Origin: Microbacteriaceae bacterium X2B
GTDB taxonomy: Bacteria > Actinomycetota > Actinomycetes > Actinomycetales > Microbacteriaceae
NCBI GenBank assembly: GCA_005502445.1
Contig: SCPB01000021.1
Span: 1 to 39,582 of the forward strand
Length of the DNA: 39,582 nt
Reading direction: 5' to 3'
Shown here: piece by piece, positions 16,299 through 23,412 of the stretch
Numbering within the stretch: the stretch's first letter is position 1
Layout of the letters: each line of letters starts with the position of its first letter
Program-made: the position numbers and the translations under genes
Notes under the pieces: generated by a model
What the model saw: only the letters and a program-made list of their open reading frames with translations
What the model was told of the DNA's origin: nothing
Databases searched by the model: none

Positions 16299-16955
16299 TC
16301 ACGCTGGCACCACGTCCAGGTCGCCCAACAGCTCCCGCACACGCGCGGTGATCTCGTCGCGCACGCGGCGCACGTCCTCCAGTGGCAGTTCGGCCGGGTC
16401 TTCGAGCTCCCAATCCTGATACCGCTTGCCGGAGTAGACGGGACAGGCGTCCCCGCAGCCCATCGTCACCACGACATCAGCTGCCTGCACCACATCGTCG
16501 GTGAGGGGCTTCGGGAACTCGCTACGCAGATCCACGCCGAGCTCGGCCATGACCGTCACGACGGCGGGGTTCAACTCGTGCGCTGGCATCGAACCCGCGG
16601 AGCGGGCGCGGACACGGCCCCCGGAGAGGTGGATGGTGAGCGCAGCGGCCATTTGCGAGCGGCCTGCATTCTGCTCGCAGACGAAGAGGACCTCCGGCTC
16701 GTCGCGTTCGATCGCCCCCTTCGCTTGAGCCAACGCTGTCAAGCGGTCGGTGGCGAACCGAGTGGTCTGCGACGCGAGGTGGGCTTTGATCTTTGACGTG
16801 CGCAGGAGTCCGGTGTACGACTCGAGCACGTAACGTTCGACCGTCTCGGCGCTGAAGATGCCGGCGAACTTCTCGCTCAACTCGGCGGCCAGACGTTTCA
16901 GATACGCCTCCGGGTATGCGAGCCCCGGCATGCCCCTGCGCTCGAAGATTTCCAT
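16299..16955 (-). CDS. arsC: Arsenate reductase ArsC, thioredoxin/mycothiol-type fold with N-terminal three-helix bundle
   Basis: A 218-residue arsenate reductase with the low-molecular-weight tyrosine phosphatase fold. Residues 10-75 form an Ala/Leu-rich three-helix bundle, the dimerisation domain seen in actinobacterial ArsC. The catalytic P-loop is Cys93-Glu-Gln-Asn-Ala-Gly-Arg-Ser in VLFVCEQNAGRSQMAA (CX5R). SAGSMPAHELNP, FPKPLTDDVVQAADVVVTMGCGDACP and DWELEDP complete the ArsC pattern, separating it from true phosphatases. The cofactor is probably mycothiol/mycoredoxin in an actinobacterium (inference). The ATG at 16955 lies two bases after the stop of the truncated arsC, so it would be translated from that gene's leaderless mRNA. 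It reduces As(V) to As(III); no exporter is next to it. Confidence 0.93.
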   Translation of the reverse strand: MEIFERRGMPGLAYPEAYLKRLAAELSEKFAGIFSAETVERYVLESYTGLLRTSKIKAHLASQTTRFATDRLTALAQAKGAIERDEPEVLFVCEQNAGRSQMAAALTIHLSGGRVRARSAGSMPAHELNPAVVTVMAELGVDLRSEFPKPLTDDVVQAADVVVTMGCGDACPVYSGKRYQDWELEDPAELPLEDVRRVRDEITARVRELLGDLDVVPA

Positions 16956-16957
16956 CG

Positions 16958-17134
16958 CTAGACCCTGACGGGAAGGATCTCGGCGAGCAGCGCCTCGCTT
17001 CGGCCATTGACGTGGTCACGGATCGACCTCATTCCGTCGAAGAACTTGCCCGTCGAGTCGACGAGGTTCCCATCCATCTGCCAGCGACCAGCGTCGCTGA
17101 TGCAGACCAGGAGGACTGTGAACGTTTCGGTCAT
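16958..17134 (-). pseudogene. Internally deleted arsC (58-codon remnant that keeps the CX5R loop)
   Basis: This 58-codon frame begins MTETFTVLLVCISDAGRWQM, which matches the start of single-domain ArsC proteins (VLFVCxxNAGRSQM). It keeps Cys12 and Arg18 of the CX5R loop. It then jumps to DSTGKFFDGMRSIRDHV and ALLAEILPVRV, which match the last helix of ArsC. About 70-80 central residues, including the TMGCGDACP segment, are missing while the frame is kept. This reads as an in-frame deletion of a former arsC. It can hardly be an active reductase, but it is intact as a short ORF, starts 7 nt after a TATATT -10 box, and ends 2 bp before arsC, so it may now act as a translated leader. The family match is by eye. 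Confidence 0.7.
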
Positions 17135-17141
17135 GCTCACA

Positions 17142-17147
17142 AATATA
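17142..17147 (-). promoter_or_regulatory. -10 box of the truncated arsC-arsC operon (leaderless)
   Basis: TATATT on the minus strand is followed by 7 nt and the ATG at 17134. The operator at 17145-17160 overlaps it. The spacing is identical to that of the arsR promoter at 23407-23412. Confidence 0.6.
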
Positions 17148-17160
17148 GACGACTGTCTAT
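17145..17160. promoter_or_regulatory. ATAGA-N6-TCTAT operator before arsC unit
   Basis: ATAGACGACTGTCTAT is a perfect inverted repeat of ATAGAC/GTCTAT around a 4-bp centre. It covers the -10 box of the minus-strand arsC unit, so a bound repressor would block it. The other copies are at 17374, 17429 and, in weaker form, 23410. The ArsR protein encoded at 23070 is the likely binder (inference). Confidence 0.65.
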
Positions 17161-17373
17161 GGAATTGCGAGTAGGCGAAGCTGACCATGCCCGTCGACGT
17201 CCACGATGAGCTCGAAAGTTCCTACGCGATTCCGGGCCCATTCGCGGGGCGAAGACTCCACGCGTCCTGGCGACCGTGGAGCGATCCAGCTGGCCGGCGC
17301 CTGGCTCGCGTTGAAGCATCGACATGAATCTATGCAAAGGACACTGCTTACGTTCGGCGACCTCCATCATCAT
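17161..17373. other. Intergenic stretch without a recognisable gene
   Basis: Between the arsC and pstS control sites lie about 210 bp with lower G+C than the flanks. Short open frames exist on both strands but none has a ribosome site, a start near a promoter, or a family resemblance. It may be the remains of a gene lost when the two divergent units were brought together. I see nothing functional in it beyond the operators at both ends. Confidence 0.4.
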
Positions 17374-17389
17374 ATAGATGTTTCTCTAT
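17374..17389. promoter_or_regulatory. Distal ATAGA-N6-TCTAT operator upstream of pstS
   Basis: ATAGATGTTTCTCTAT has the same outer arms as the arsC operator. With the next base on each side the pattern is TCA-n-ATAGA-N6-TCTAT-n-TGA. The following bases TTGAATGTTGG nearly repeat those after the proximal site (TTGAACGCTGG), so the two pst sites look like a 55-bp tandem duplication. Confidence 0.6.
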
Positions 17390-17400
17390 TTGAATGTTGG

Positions 17401-17433
17401 CGTCACGTCGTGTTCACTTGGCGTTCAGATAGA
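17401..17433 (+). promoter_or_regulatory. PHO box (three 11-bp direct repeats) upstream of pstS
   Basis: Three consecutive 11-bp units in register read CGTCACGTCGT, GTTCACTTGGC and GTTCAGATAGA. The middle one fits the actinobacterial PhoP direct-repeat unit (GTTCA followed by pyrimidines and G/C) at ten of eleven places; the outer two are weaker. This placement before pstS is where a phosphate-starvation activator site is expected. The last unit runs into the operator at 17429, so activator and repressor would compete. Confidence 0.6.
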
Positions 17434-17452
17434 CAAACTTCTATTTGAACGC
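17421..17452. promoter_or_regulatory. 32-bp palindrome with the proximal ATAGA-N6-TCTAT operator
   Basis: The core ATAGACAAACTTCTAT (17429-17444) sits inside longer arms, GCGTTCAGATAGA and TCTATTTGAACGC. These pair over 13 bases with a single G-U if transcribed. It is the most symmetric of the four copies. It starts inside the PHO box and ends about 67 bp before the pstS start. A TCTATT at 17440-17445 could be the pstS -10. It can act as an operator or, less likely, as an RNA hairpin; there is no T-run. Confidence 0.6.
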
Positions 17453-17518
17453 TGGTCGTCGACTGGCAAATCACATTCTGGCCGGCGGCTCCTCGCCGCC
17501 GAAGAAGGGATCACGAGA

Positions 17519-18475
17519 GTGTCCACGAAATTCAGCAAGACCGCAGCGTTCACCGCAACGTTCGCTGCCGCAGCTATCCTTCTCACCGCCTGCAGCGGGC
17601 AATCCGCCACTCCGGGCGAGAGCGAGTCCGGGTCGTCGCTGTCCGGTGCGGTCACCGCCGACGGCTCCTCGACCGTCGCTCCCTTGGCCGAGGCTGCCGC
17701 GGACTTCTTCCGCGACATCGAGCCGGGCGTGAACGTGACCGTGGCGACATCGGGCACCGGTGGAGGCTTCAAGGCATTCTGCGCGGGCGAAACCGACATT
17801 TCTGACGCGTCCCGCCCGATCAAGGACGAGGAAGCCGCCGAGTGCGAGGCCAACGGAATCGGGTACACCGAGATCGTCATCGCCAACGACGGTCTTGCCG
17901 TCGTAGTGAATCCGGAGAACGACTGGGCTGACGACCTCTCCGTCGAGCAGCTCAACAAGATCTGGGCTCCCGAGTCCGAGGGCGTCGTCTTGAGCTGGGC
18001 CGATGTGGACCCGTCGTTCCCGGATGTCCCGCTCGCCCTTTTCGGAGCCGGCACCGATTCAGGAACGTTCGACTACTTCACGGACGCTGTCAACGGAGAA
18101 GAGGGTGCGATTCGCGCTGACTACAGCCCCTCGGAGGACGACAACATCACGGTCCAGGGAGTCGCGGGTGACCCCGGGGGCATCGGCTTCTTCGGCCTGA
18201 GCTATGTCGAGGAGAACGCCGACCTGATCAAGGCGGTCACCGTCGAGGGGGTCTACCCGACTGTGGAGACAGTGCAGGACGGCACGTACACGCCGCTCGG
18301 CCGTCCGCTGTTCATCTACGTCGCCAACGCCTCGTACACAGACAAGCCGCAGGTGAAGGCATTCGTCGACTACTTCGTCTCCGAAGCCGTCACGATCGCC
18401 GAAGCCGCCTTGTTCGTCCCGCTGACGGACGAGCAGATCACCGTCGCCTCCGAAGAACTCGCCACCCTCGGCTAG
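17519..18475 (+). CDS. pstS: Phosphate-binding lipoprotein PstS
   Basis: A 318-residue substrate-binding lipoprotein of the high-affinity phosphate ABC transporter. The signal peptide MSTKFSKTAAFTATFAAAA ends in the lipobox LLTAC with lipidated Cys25. Phosphate-site segments are visible: DGSSTVAPLAEAAA, TSGTGGGFKAFCAGETDISDASRPI and GAGTDSGTFDYFTDAV, the last a Ser/Thr/Asp-rich loop. The GTG at 17519 was chosen because it begins the signal peptide and follows AAGGGA; the frame is open upstream through the operators. It heads pstSCAB and the regulator gene. Control probably combines the PHO box with the ArsR-like operators. Whether it discriminates phosphate from arsenate strongly, as in some arsenate-resistant bacteria, cannot be read by eye. 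Confidence 0.95.
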   Translation: MSTKFSKTAAFTATFAAAAILLTACSGQSATPGESESGSSLSGAVTADGSSTVAPLAEAAADFFRDIEPGVNVTVATSGTGGGFKAFCAGETDISDASRPIKDEEAAECEANGIGYTEIVIANDGLAVVVNPENDWADDLSVEQLNKIWAPESEGVVLSWADVDPSFPDVPLALFGAGTDSGTFDYFTDAVNGEEGAIRADYSPSEDDNITVQGVAGDPGGIGFFGLSYVEENADLIKAVTVEGVYPTVETVQDGTYTPLGRPLFIYVANASYTDKPQVKAFVDYFVSEAVTIAEAALFVPLTDEQITVASEELATLG

Positions 18476-18531
18476 ACAACAGAGATCACGCTGGCAGCAG
18501 TCACTCACCCGGAAACAGGAATCACCACCAG

Positions 18532-19500
18532 ATGACGACAGCCGTCAGCGCGGGCGGTCCGGCCACAACGCCGGACCGCCCGACTCCCCATACCGAACCC
18601 GCATCCCGCTTCGCTGGCAGGCCCCGCTACGGCGAGCTCGTCATCCGGCTGCTCCTGCGAATCGCTGCTGCTGTCACCGTCGTCACGACGGTGGGCATCC
18701 TGATCGCTCTCGCGATTCCCTCCATCGGCTTCTTCGCCGAGGTGCCGGTGCTCGAGTTCCTGTTCGGAACCCGCTGGGCCCCGCGATTCGCCGATGCCTC
18801 TTTCGGTGTCGTACCCCTCGTCACCGCAACCGCCTGGACCACCCTCCTCGCGCTGCTCGTGGCCGTTCCGCTCGGTCTGGGCGCGGCAATCTTCCTCGCC
18901 GAGTACGCGAGTCCGCGGTTGCGTAAAGTGCTCAAACCGATTCTCGAGATACTCGCCGGAATTCCCACCGTGGTGTACGGGTTCTTCGCACTGCAGTTCA
19001 TGCAGACGACAGTCTTCCGTGACTGGGCGAACCTGCCCACAGGCGCGTTCAGCGTGCTAGCCGCGGGCCTGGTCATGGGGGTCATGATCGTTCCCACCAT
19101 CGCCTCGATCTCAGAAGACTCCATGTCGGCCGTGCCACAGGCCATGCGCCAGGGATCCGCCGCGCTGGGCGCCAACCGCATGCAGACCACGCTGCGAGTC
19201 GTCTTCCCCGCCGCGTTGTCGGGCATCGTCGCCGCGATGGTTCTCGGGGTATCTCGTGCCGTCGGCGAGACGATGATCGTCGCCATCGCCGCCGGCAACC
19301 AAGCCCGGCTGGTCGCCAACCCGCTCGAGGCGGGGCAGACCATGACCGGCTTCATCGCGAATGCCGCACTCGGCGACTCGCGCGTGGGTTCGATCGAGTA
19401 CGACACGCTGTTCGCGGTCGGCCTCCTGCTCTTCCTGATCACCCTGCTGATCAACTTCATCAGCATTCGCTTCGTTCGCAGATTCCGGGAGGCATACTGA
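18532..19500 (+). CDS. pstC: Phosphate ABC transporter permease PstC
   Basis: A 322-residue inner-membrane permease, one of the two membrane subunits of Pst. Six membrane segments can be placed, the first at about 40-65 (LLLRIAAAVTVVTTVGILIALAIP) after a Thr/Pro-rich cytoplasmic tail. The ABC-permease EAA loop lies around AVPQAMRQGSAALGANRMQTTLRVVFPAALSGI. GIPTVVYGFFAL and the late stretch VLGVSRAVGETMIVAIAAG are typical of PstC. The ATG at 18532 lies 56 bp after pstS. The stop overlaps the pstA ATG (TGATG). Codon use and G+C are lower than in the flanking genes, as in the whole island. Confidence 0.95.
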   Translation: MTTAVSAGGPATTPDRPTPHTEPASRFAGRPRYGELVIRLLLRIAAAVTVVTTVGILIALAIPSIGFFAEVPVLEFLFGTRWAPRFADASFGVVPLVTATAWTTLLALLVAVPLGLGAAIFLAEYASPRLRKVLKPILEILAGIPTVVYGFFALQFMQTTVFRDWANLPTGAFSVLAAGLVMGVMIVPTIASISEDSMSAVPQAMRQGSAALGANRMQTTLRVVFPAALSGIVAAMVLGVSRAVGETMIVAIAAGNQARLVANPLEAGQTMTGFIANAALGDSRVGSIEYDTLFAVGLLLFLITLLINFISIRFVRRFREAY

Positions 19501-20414
19501 TGCGCACGCTCGGGGGAACGATCGATGGCGCGATCCGTCCCGAACGCCCCCTCGCCTCGGGCACCAATGGGGAACGTCGCCCGGCCCCTCTGACCTTCCT
19601 CGTGTTGCTCTGGCTGAGCCTCGTCGTTGCCTTCGGGGTTCTCGTGACCCTCATCGTCACGATCATCATCGATGGGCAAGGGCAGTTCACCGGGCGCCTG
19701 TTGAGCGAGTACCCGGCATCATCCCCCGATCGCGCCGGCGCCCGCCCAGCGATCCTCGGCTCAGCTTGGGTGATCGCGACCACGGCAATCATGACGATCC
19801 CGCTCGGAATCGCCGCCGCCGTCCACCTCGAGGAGTTCGCCGACAAGAGGAACTGGTTCAACCGGATGATCGAACTCAACGTCCAGAACCTGGCCGCCGT
19901 GCCTTCCATCGTCTACGGACTGCTCGCCCTCGCCTTCCTCTCCCTGCTCGGCGTACGAGACAAGAACATCGTCATCGGCGGCGCTCTTGCGCTGTCGCTC
20001 CTGATCCTGCCGGTGATCATCATCGCCACTCGCGAGGCATTGCGCGCCGTGCCGACGGAGATCCGCGAGGGTTCACTCGCCCTCGGCGCCACGCAGTGGC
20101 AGACCACGTGGCGTCAGACGCTGCCTTCCGCCGTGCCCGGCATCGCGACGGGTTCGATCCTCGCCCTGTCGCGGGCACTGGGAGAAGCGGCACCGTTGCT
20201 CGTCCTCGGTGCGCTCGTGTTCGTGAGCTTCGACCCCAGTGGCATCCTGAGCGGCTACACGACCCTCCCCATCCAGATCTTCAACTGGACAGGCCGCCCG
20301 CAGGAAGGCTTCCACCAGCTCGCCGCCGCAACCAGCGTGCTGCTGCTCGGTGTTCTCGTGCTCATGAACGGGCTCGCGATCTACATCCGCAACAGATTCC
20401 AGAAACGGTGGTAA
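19500..20414 (+). CDS. pstA: Phosphate ABC transporter permease PstA
   Basis: A 304-residue permease and partner of PstC. The first membrane helix is at about 33-58, after a basic cytoplasmic tail. The EAA-loop region reads [33 protein letters not shown], and [17 protein letters not shown] is the PstA form of the conserved GIP/VPSIVYG motif. The ATG overlaps the pstC stop. pstB follows after 4 bp. Function: phosphate uptake across the cytoplasmic membrane, powered by PstB. Confidence 0.95.
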   Translation: MRTLGGTIDGAIRPERPLASGTNGERRPAPLTFLVLLWLSLVVAFGVLVTLIVTIIIDGQGQFTGRLLSEYPASSPDRAGARPAILGSAWVIATTAIMTIPLGIAAAVHLEEFADKRNWFNRMIELNVQNLAAVPSIVYGLLALAFLSLLGVRDKNIVIGGALALSLLILPVIIIATREALRAVPTEIREGSLALGATQWQTTWRQTLPSAVPGIATGSILALSRALGEAAPLLVLGALVFVSFDPSGILSGYTTLPIQIFNWTGRPQEGFHQLAAATSVLLLGVLVLMNGLAIYIRNRFQKRW

Positions 20415-20418
20415 CCCG

Positions 20419-21303
20419 ATGATCGATAGAGCCGGCGAGAAGATCGAGAGCATCGTGCCTCACGAGGGCCCCGGAGTCCGAATAAACGCCCGTCCTGCTG
20501 ATGGCTTTCTGCCCGACGAGCCGCGCGGCATACTGCAGTGCGAGAACGTCGACGTCTACTACGGCAGCTTCCGGGCGGTTACGGGCGTCGACCTCAAGTT
20601 CGGACTCCACGAGATCACCGCCCTCATCGGCCCGTCAGGTTGCGGCAAATCCACACTCCTGCGGTCGCTCAACCGCATGAACGACCTGGTCGACGGCGCC
20701 CGGGTCGAAGGGAGGGTGCTCTTCGACGGCGAAGACATCTACGGCAGCAAGGTCGACGCGATCGAGGTGCGCCGTCGCATCGGCATGGTCTTCCAGAAAC
20801 CCAACCCCTTCCCGAAGTCCATCTACGACAACATCGCCTACGGGCCGCGGGTCACAGGTATGCGCGTCGACAGCATGGACGATCTGGTCGAGGAGGCGCT
20901 GACGAAGGCCGCCCTCTGGGGTGAGGTCAAGGACAAACTCAAGCAATCGGCCTACAGCCTCTCCGGTGGCCAGCAGCAGCGGCTCTGCATCGCGCGCACC
21001 ATCGCGGTGAAGCCGGACGTGATCCTCATGGACGAGCCATGCTCAGCCCTCGATCCGATCGCCACCGTACGCATCGAGGATCTCATGCACGAGTTGCGCC
21101 GGGAGTACACGATCGTGATCGTCACCCACAACATGCAGCAGGCCGCCCGCGTTGCCGATCGCACCGCATTCTTCACCGCATTCGCCGACGAGGGCACCGG
21201 CGATCGCACCGGCGTGCTCGTGGAGTTCGGCAAGACCACCCAGATCTTCGAGCACCCGACCGACCAGCGCACCGAGGACTACATCAGCGGACGGTTCGGA
21301 TGA
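20419..21303 (+). CDS. pstB: Phosphate ABC transporter ATP-binding protein PstB
   Basis: A 294-residue ABC ATPase. Walker A is GPSGCGKST at 71-79, the Q-loop [14 protein letters not shown] is typical of PstB, the signature LSGGQQQ is at 181-187, Walker B is VILMDEP at 201-207, and the switch His is in IVIVTHNM. The first 35 residues are an extra N-terminal extension before the usual start of the fold. An acidic 8-residue insertion ([11 protein letters not shown]) sits in the C-terminal strand region where shorter homologues have a tight turn. The stop overlaps the next gene's ATG by 4 bp (ATGA). Confidence 0.96.
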   Translation: MIDRAGEKIESIVPHEGPGVRINARPADGFLPDEPRGILQCENVDVYYGSFRAVTGVDLKFGLHEITALIGPSGCGKSTLLRSLNRMNDLVDGARVEGRVLFDGEDIYGSKVDAIEVRRRIGMVFQKPNPFPKSIYDNIAYGPRVTGMRVDSMDDLVEEALTKAALWGEVKDKLKQSAYSLSGGQQQRLCIARTIAVKPDVILMDEPCSALDPIATVRIEDLMHELRREYTIVIVTHNMQQAARVADRTAFFTAFADEGTGDRTGVLVEFGKTTQIFEHPTDQRTEDYISGRFG

Positions 21304-22001
21304 ACCTGACCCATTCGACGATGCGCGGTTCGGTCAAAATCGTGGCCGTCGGAAACCTCGACCTGATCGCGCGGGGACGACCAGCAGAGTTCCGGCACCG
21401 CGGGCTGACGCTCGCCACCCGGCCGACGGCGATGGCGGCGCTGCTCGAGGTAGGACGCGATCCCGATTCGATCGTGCTCGTACCGACGAATCTCAACGAC
21501 ATGCCGCTGACGGAGTTCGTCGACATTCTTCACTCCCTGGCTCATGTCCCGGTCATAGCAGGCATCGTCCCGGGCTGTTCGGCGCAGGCGGTGTCAGAGC
21601 TCTTCGACCACGGCATCTCGAGCACTGTCGCGTTGCCGACCAGTCCCGGTCGACTCGCGGATGCGGTTCGGGCCTCACGCACACCGGAGCAGACGGAGGA
21701 ACTGGTCATCGAAGTCGGCAATCTCACCCTCGACGACGCGCGGCACCGGGTGACCTGGTTCGAAAAGGAGGTCACCCTGGCGCCCAAGAACTTCGAGATC
21801 CTCCGCTTCATGCTCGTGGCTCATCCCCGCGTGATTCCGCTGCAGGAGTTGATGAAGCACGTCGGCGACAATCCGCAGAATCGTGCGGTACGCGCACGGG
21901 TCGCGATCGGGCGACTGCGGGCGGCATTCTCGGATGCGGAACCGCGCCATGACACCCCGATCGAGACGGTGCACCGAATCGGATACCGTCTGCGCCTCTA
22001 A
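21300..22001 (+). CDS. PhoB/OmpR-type regulator with a receiver-like domain lacking the phospho-acceptor
   Basis: A 233-residue protein. Residues 139-231 are a clear OmpR/PhoB winged helix: [31 protein letters not shown], then [11 protein letters not shown] and [12 protein letters not shown]. Residues 12-125 have the rhythm of a receiver domain ([40 protein letters not shown]). However, the Asp expected at the end of strand three is replaced by the VPTNL segment, and the Lys of strand five is absent (ALPTSP in place of the usual KP motif). It is therefore unlikely to be switched by a histidine kinase, and no kinase gene follows. As the last gene of pstSCAB it may be an autoregulator of the pst operon sensing a ligand or partner instead. 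The ATG overlaps the pstB stop. Confidence 0.8.
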   Translation: MNLTHSTMRGSVKIVAVGNLDLIARGRPAEFRHRGLTLATRPTAMAALLEVGRDPDSIVLVPTNLNDMPLTEFVDILHSLAHVPVIAGIVPGCSAQAVSELFDHGISSTVALPTSPGRLADAVRASRTPEQTEELVIEVGNLTLDDARHRVTWFEKEVTLAPKNFEILRFMLVAHPRVIPLQELMKHVGDNPQNRAVRARVAIGRLRAAFSDAEPRHDTPIETVHRIGYRLRL

Positions 22002-22027
22002 CCACCTGCCACCGCATCGAGGGTGGT
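22001..22027. terminator. Possible hairpin between convergent units
   Basis: ACCACC (22001-22006) can pair with GGTGGT (22022-22027) just after the regulator stop, in the 81-bp gap to the convergent ArsR::ArsC gene. No T-run follows, so this is only a weak candidate for a terminator. Confidence 0.3.
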
Positions 22028-22082
22028 GATCGATCCGCGCGAGCGGGTGGTCGTCGCCCACAAAGACTGGGCACGGATCCTG

Positions 22083-23066
22083 TTATGGTCGGTCGGAGCC
22101 CCGCTGAAGGTTCATCCCGTCGAGCATGCTCTTCACCCGGGAGTAGACGTCATCGCGGATCTGGCGCACCTCCTCGATCGGCCTGCCGACGGGATCCTCG
22201 ATCGACCAGTCCATGTACTGACGTCCCGGGTAGATCGGGCACGCATCGCCGCAACCCATCGTCACCACGTAGTCGGCAGCCTGCACGACTTCGTCGGTGA
22301 GCGGCTTGGGGAATTCGGCAGCCAAGGGGATGCCGATCTCGTCAAGAGCGTCAATCACCGTGGGATGCACGGCGGATGCCGGGGCCGACCCTGCCGTCCG
22401 GACGTGAACTCTGTCGCCGGCCAGGTAGCGGAGAATCGCGGCCGCCATCTGCGATCGGCCAGCATTCTGCACGCACACGAACAAGACCTCCGGCGTACCT
22501 CGCAAAACGAGCCCTTTGGCTGTGGCGAGAGCGCTGAGCCGGTCGGTCGCGAATCGGGTCGTCAGCGAGGGAAGGAAGCGATCGATGTGGGCTCGTTCGG
22601 AAAGCAGCGCATAGCTTTCACCCACGTACCTCGCAACCGTCTCGGGTGAGAAGTAGGAACTGAATCGATAGGCAAGGGTTTGGGCGATCCGAGCAGCGAC
22701 CGGCGGGAGGTCGGCGGGTGACGTCCCGACCGCAATGTTCACCGGTGTCGCGCCCTGCGCGCCGCTCGCCAGCAGCCGACCAAATCGGATCCAAGCGTCC
22801 GCGGTCAGTTGGTACGTTCCCGCGCTGGTCCGGCTCAACAGGCCGGCGCCCTCGAGCGCGTTCAATGCGTCCACGAGGCTCTCTTGGCCGGGAACGTCCA
22901 TGACGCGGGCCACGAAACCGAGCCCGCCCTCTTCGTCAGGTGCGCTCGCGAGTGCGCTCAGGACCCGCAGCCGGAACGGATCGGTGAGCACCGAGATCTG
23001 CTCTGCGCGGGCGACTGCGGATTCGGTGTCCAGAGGACGGCCGATCCGTCGAGGCGCTTCACTCAA
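22083..23066 (-). CDS. ArsR-like winged helix fused to arsenate reductase ArsC
   Basis: A 327-residue three-part fusion. Residues about 14-105 form an ArsR-like winged helix (ISVLTDPFRLRVLSALA, then LVDALNALEGAGLLSRTSAGTYQLT) without any Cys. Residues about 118-188 are the three-helix bundle seen in the island's other ArsC. Residues 192-320 are a full reductase with P-loop Cys198 in VLFVCVQNAGRSQMAA, SAGSAPASAVHP, the TMGCGDACP segment, DWSIEDP and the terminal helix IEEVRQIRDDVYSRV. It could both bind DNA or partner with ArsR and reduce arsenate; the dual role is inference. The start is TTG at 23066 after GAGGTGA, three bases past the arsR stop; no better start lies nearby. The C-terminal ArsC half is clearly similar to the 16299 copy, so one may derive from the other. 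Confidence 0.88.
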   Translation of the reverse strand: MSEAPRRIGRPLDTESAVARAEQISVLTDPFRLRVLSALASAPDEEGGLGFVARVMDVPGQESLVDALNALEGAGLLSRTSAGTYQLTADAWIRFGRLLASGAQGATPVNIAVGTSPADLPPVAARIAQTLAYRFSSYFSPETVARYVGESYALLSERAHIDRFLPSLTTRFATDRLSALATAKGLVLRGTPEVLFVCVQNAGRSQMAAAILRYLAGDRVHVRTAGSAPASAVHPTVIDALDEIGIPLAAEFPKPLTDEVVQAADYVVTMGCGDACPIYPGRQYMDWSIEDPVGRPIEEVRQIRDDVYSRVKSMLDGMNLQRGSDRP

Positions 23067-23069
23067 TCG

Positions 23070-23399
23070 TCACCTCAGAAGGTCGATGATCTCGTCCCTG
23101 CGGCCGGGGGCGATGGCGTGCCAAACATACTTGCCTCGCTGATTGCGGATGAGCACGCCGTCGTCGACGAGGATCCGCAGGTGATGCGTGACCGTGGGCT
23201 GAGTAAAGCCGAGAGCGGCAGCGAGGTCGCCGACCGTCACCTCTTCGTCTGCGGCACCGACGATCATGCTGAGCAGTTGAAGCCTCGTGGGATCGGCCAC
23301 CGCGCGCAGGGTCCGAGCGAGCGTCTCGGCAACGCTGCGCTCGAGCGGAGCACCAGGATGCGCGGGCGCGTATTCGCTGTCACGAGCGGGAACGGCCAT
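23070..23399 (-). CDS. arsR: ArsR/SmtB-family repressor without cysteines
   Basis: A 109-residue winged-helix repressor. The fold is clear: LARTLRAVADPTRLQLLSMI, then EVTVGDLAAALGFTQPTVTHHLRILVDDGVLIRNQRGKYVWHAI. Where arsenic-sensing ArsR proteins have the ELCVCDL cysteine pair, this one has EVTVGDL, and the whole protein has no Cys. Either it senses arsenite in another way or its ligand differs. It heads the arsR > ArsR::ArsC operon and starts at ATG 23399, 7 nt after a TAAACT -10 overlapped by an operator-like site. It is the likely binder of the four ATAGA-N6-TCTAT-type sites (inference). Confidence 0.9.
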   Translation of the reverse strand: MAVPARDSEYAPAHPGAPLERSVAETLARTLRAVADPTRLQLLSMIVGAADEEVTVGDLAAALGFTQPTVTHHLRILVDDGVLIRNQRGKYVWHAIAPGRRDEIIDLLR

Positions 23400-23406
23400 G
23401 CTCTGA

Positions 23407-23412
23407 AGTTTA
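23407..23412 (-). promoter_or_regulatory. -10 box of arsR (leaderless)
   Basis: TAAACT on the minus strand is followed by 7 nt and the arsR ATG, the same distance as at the truncated arsC. No ribosome site is present. The operator-like site at 23410-23425 covers its upstream half. Confidence 0.6.

Noticed and set aside
17378-17518. Upstream extension of pstS to an ATG at 17378
   Set aside because: It would run through both operators and the PHO box and place 47 non-signal residues before the signal peptide.
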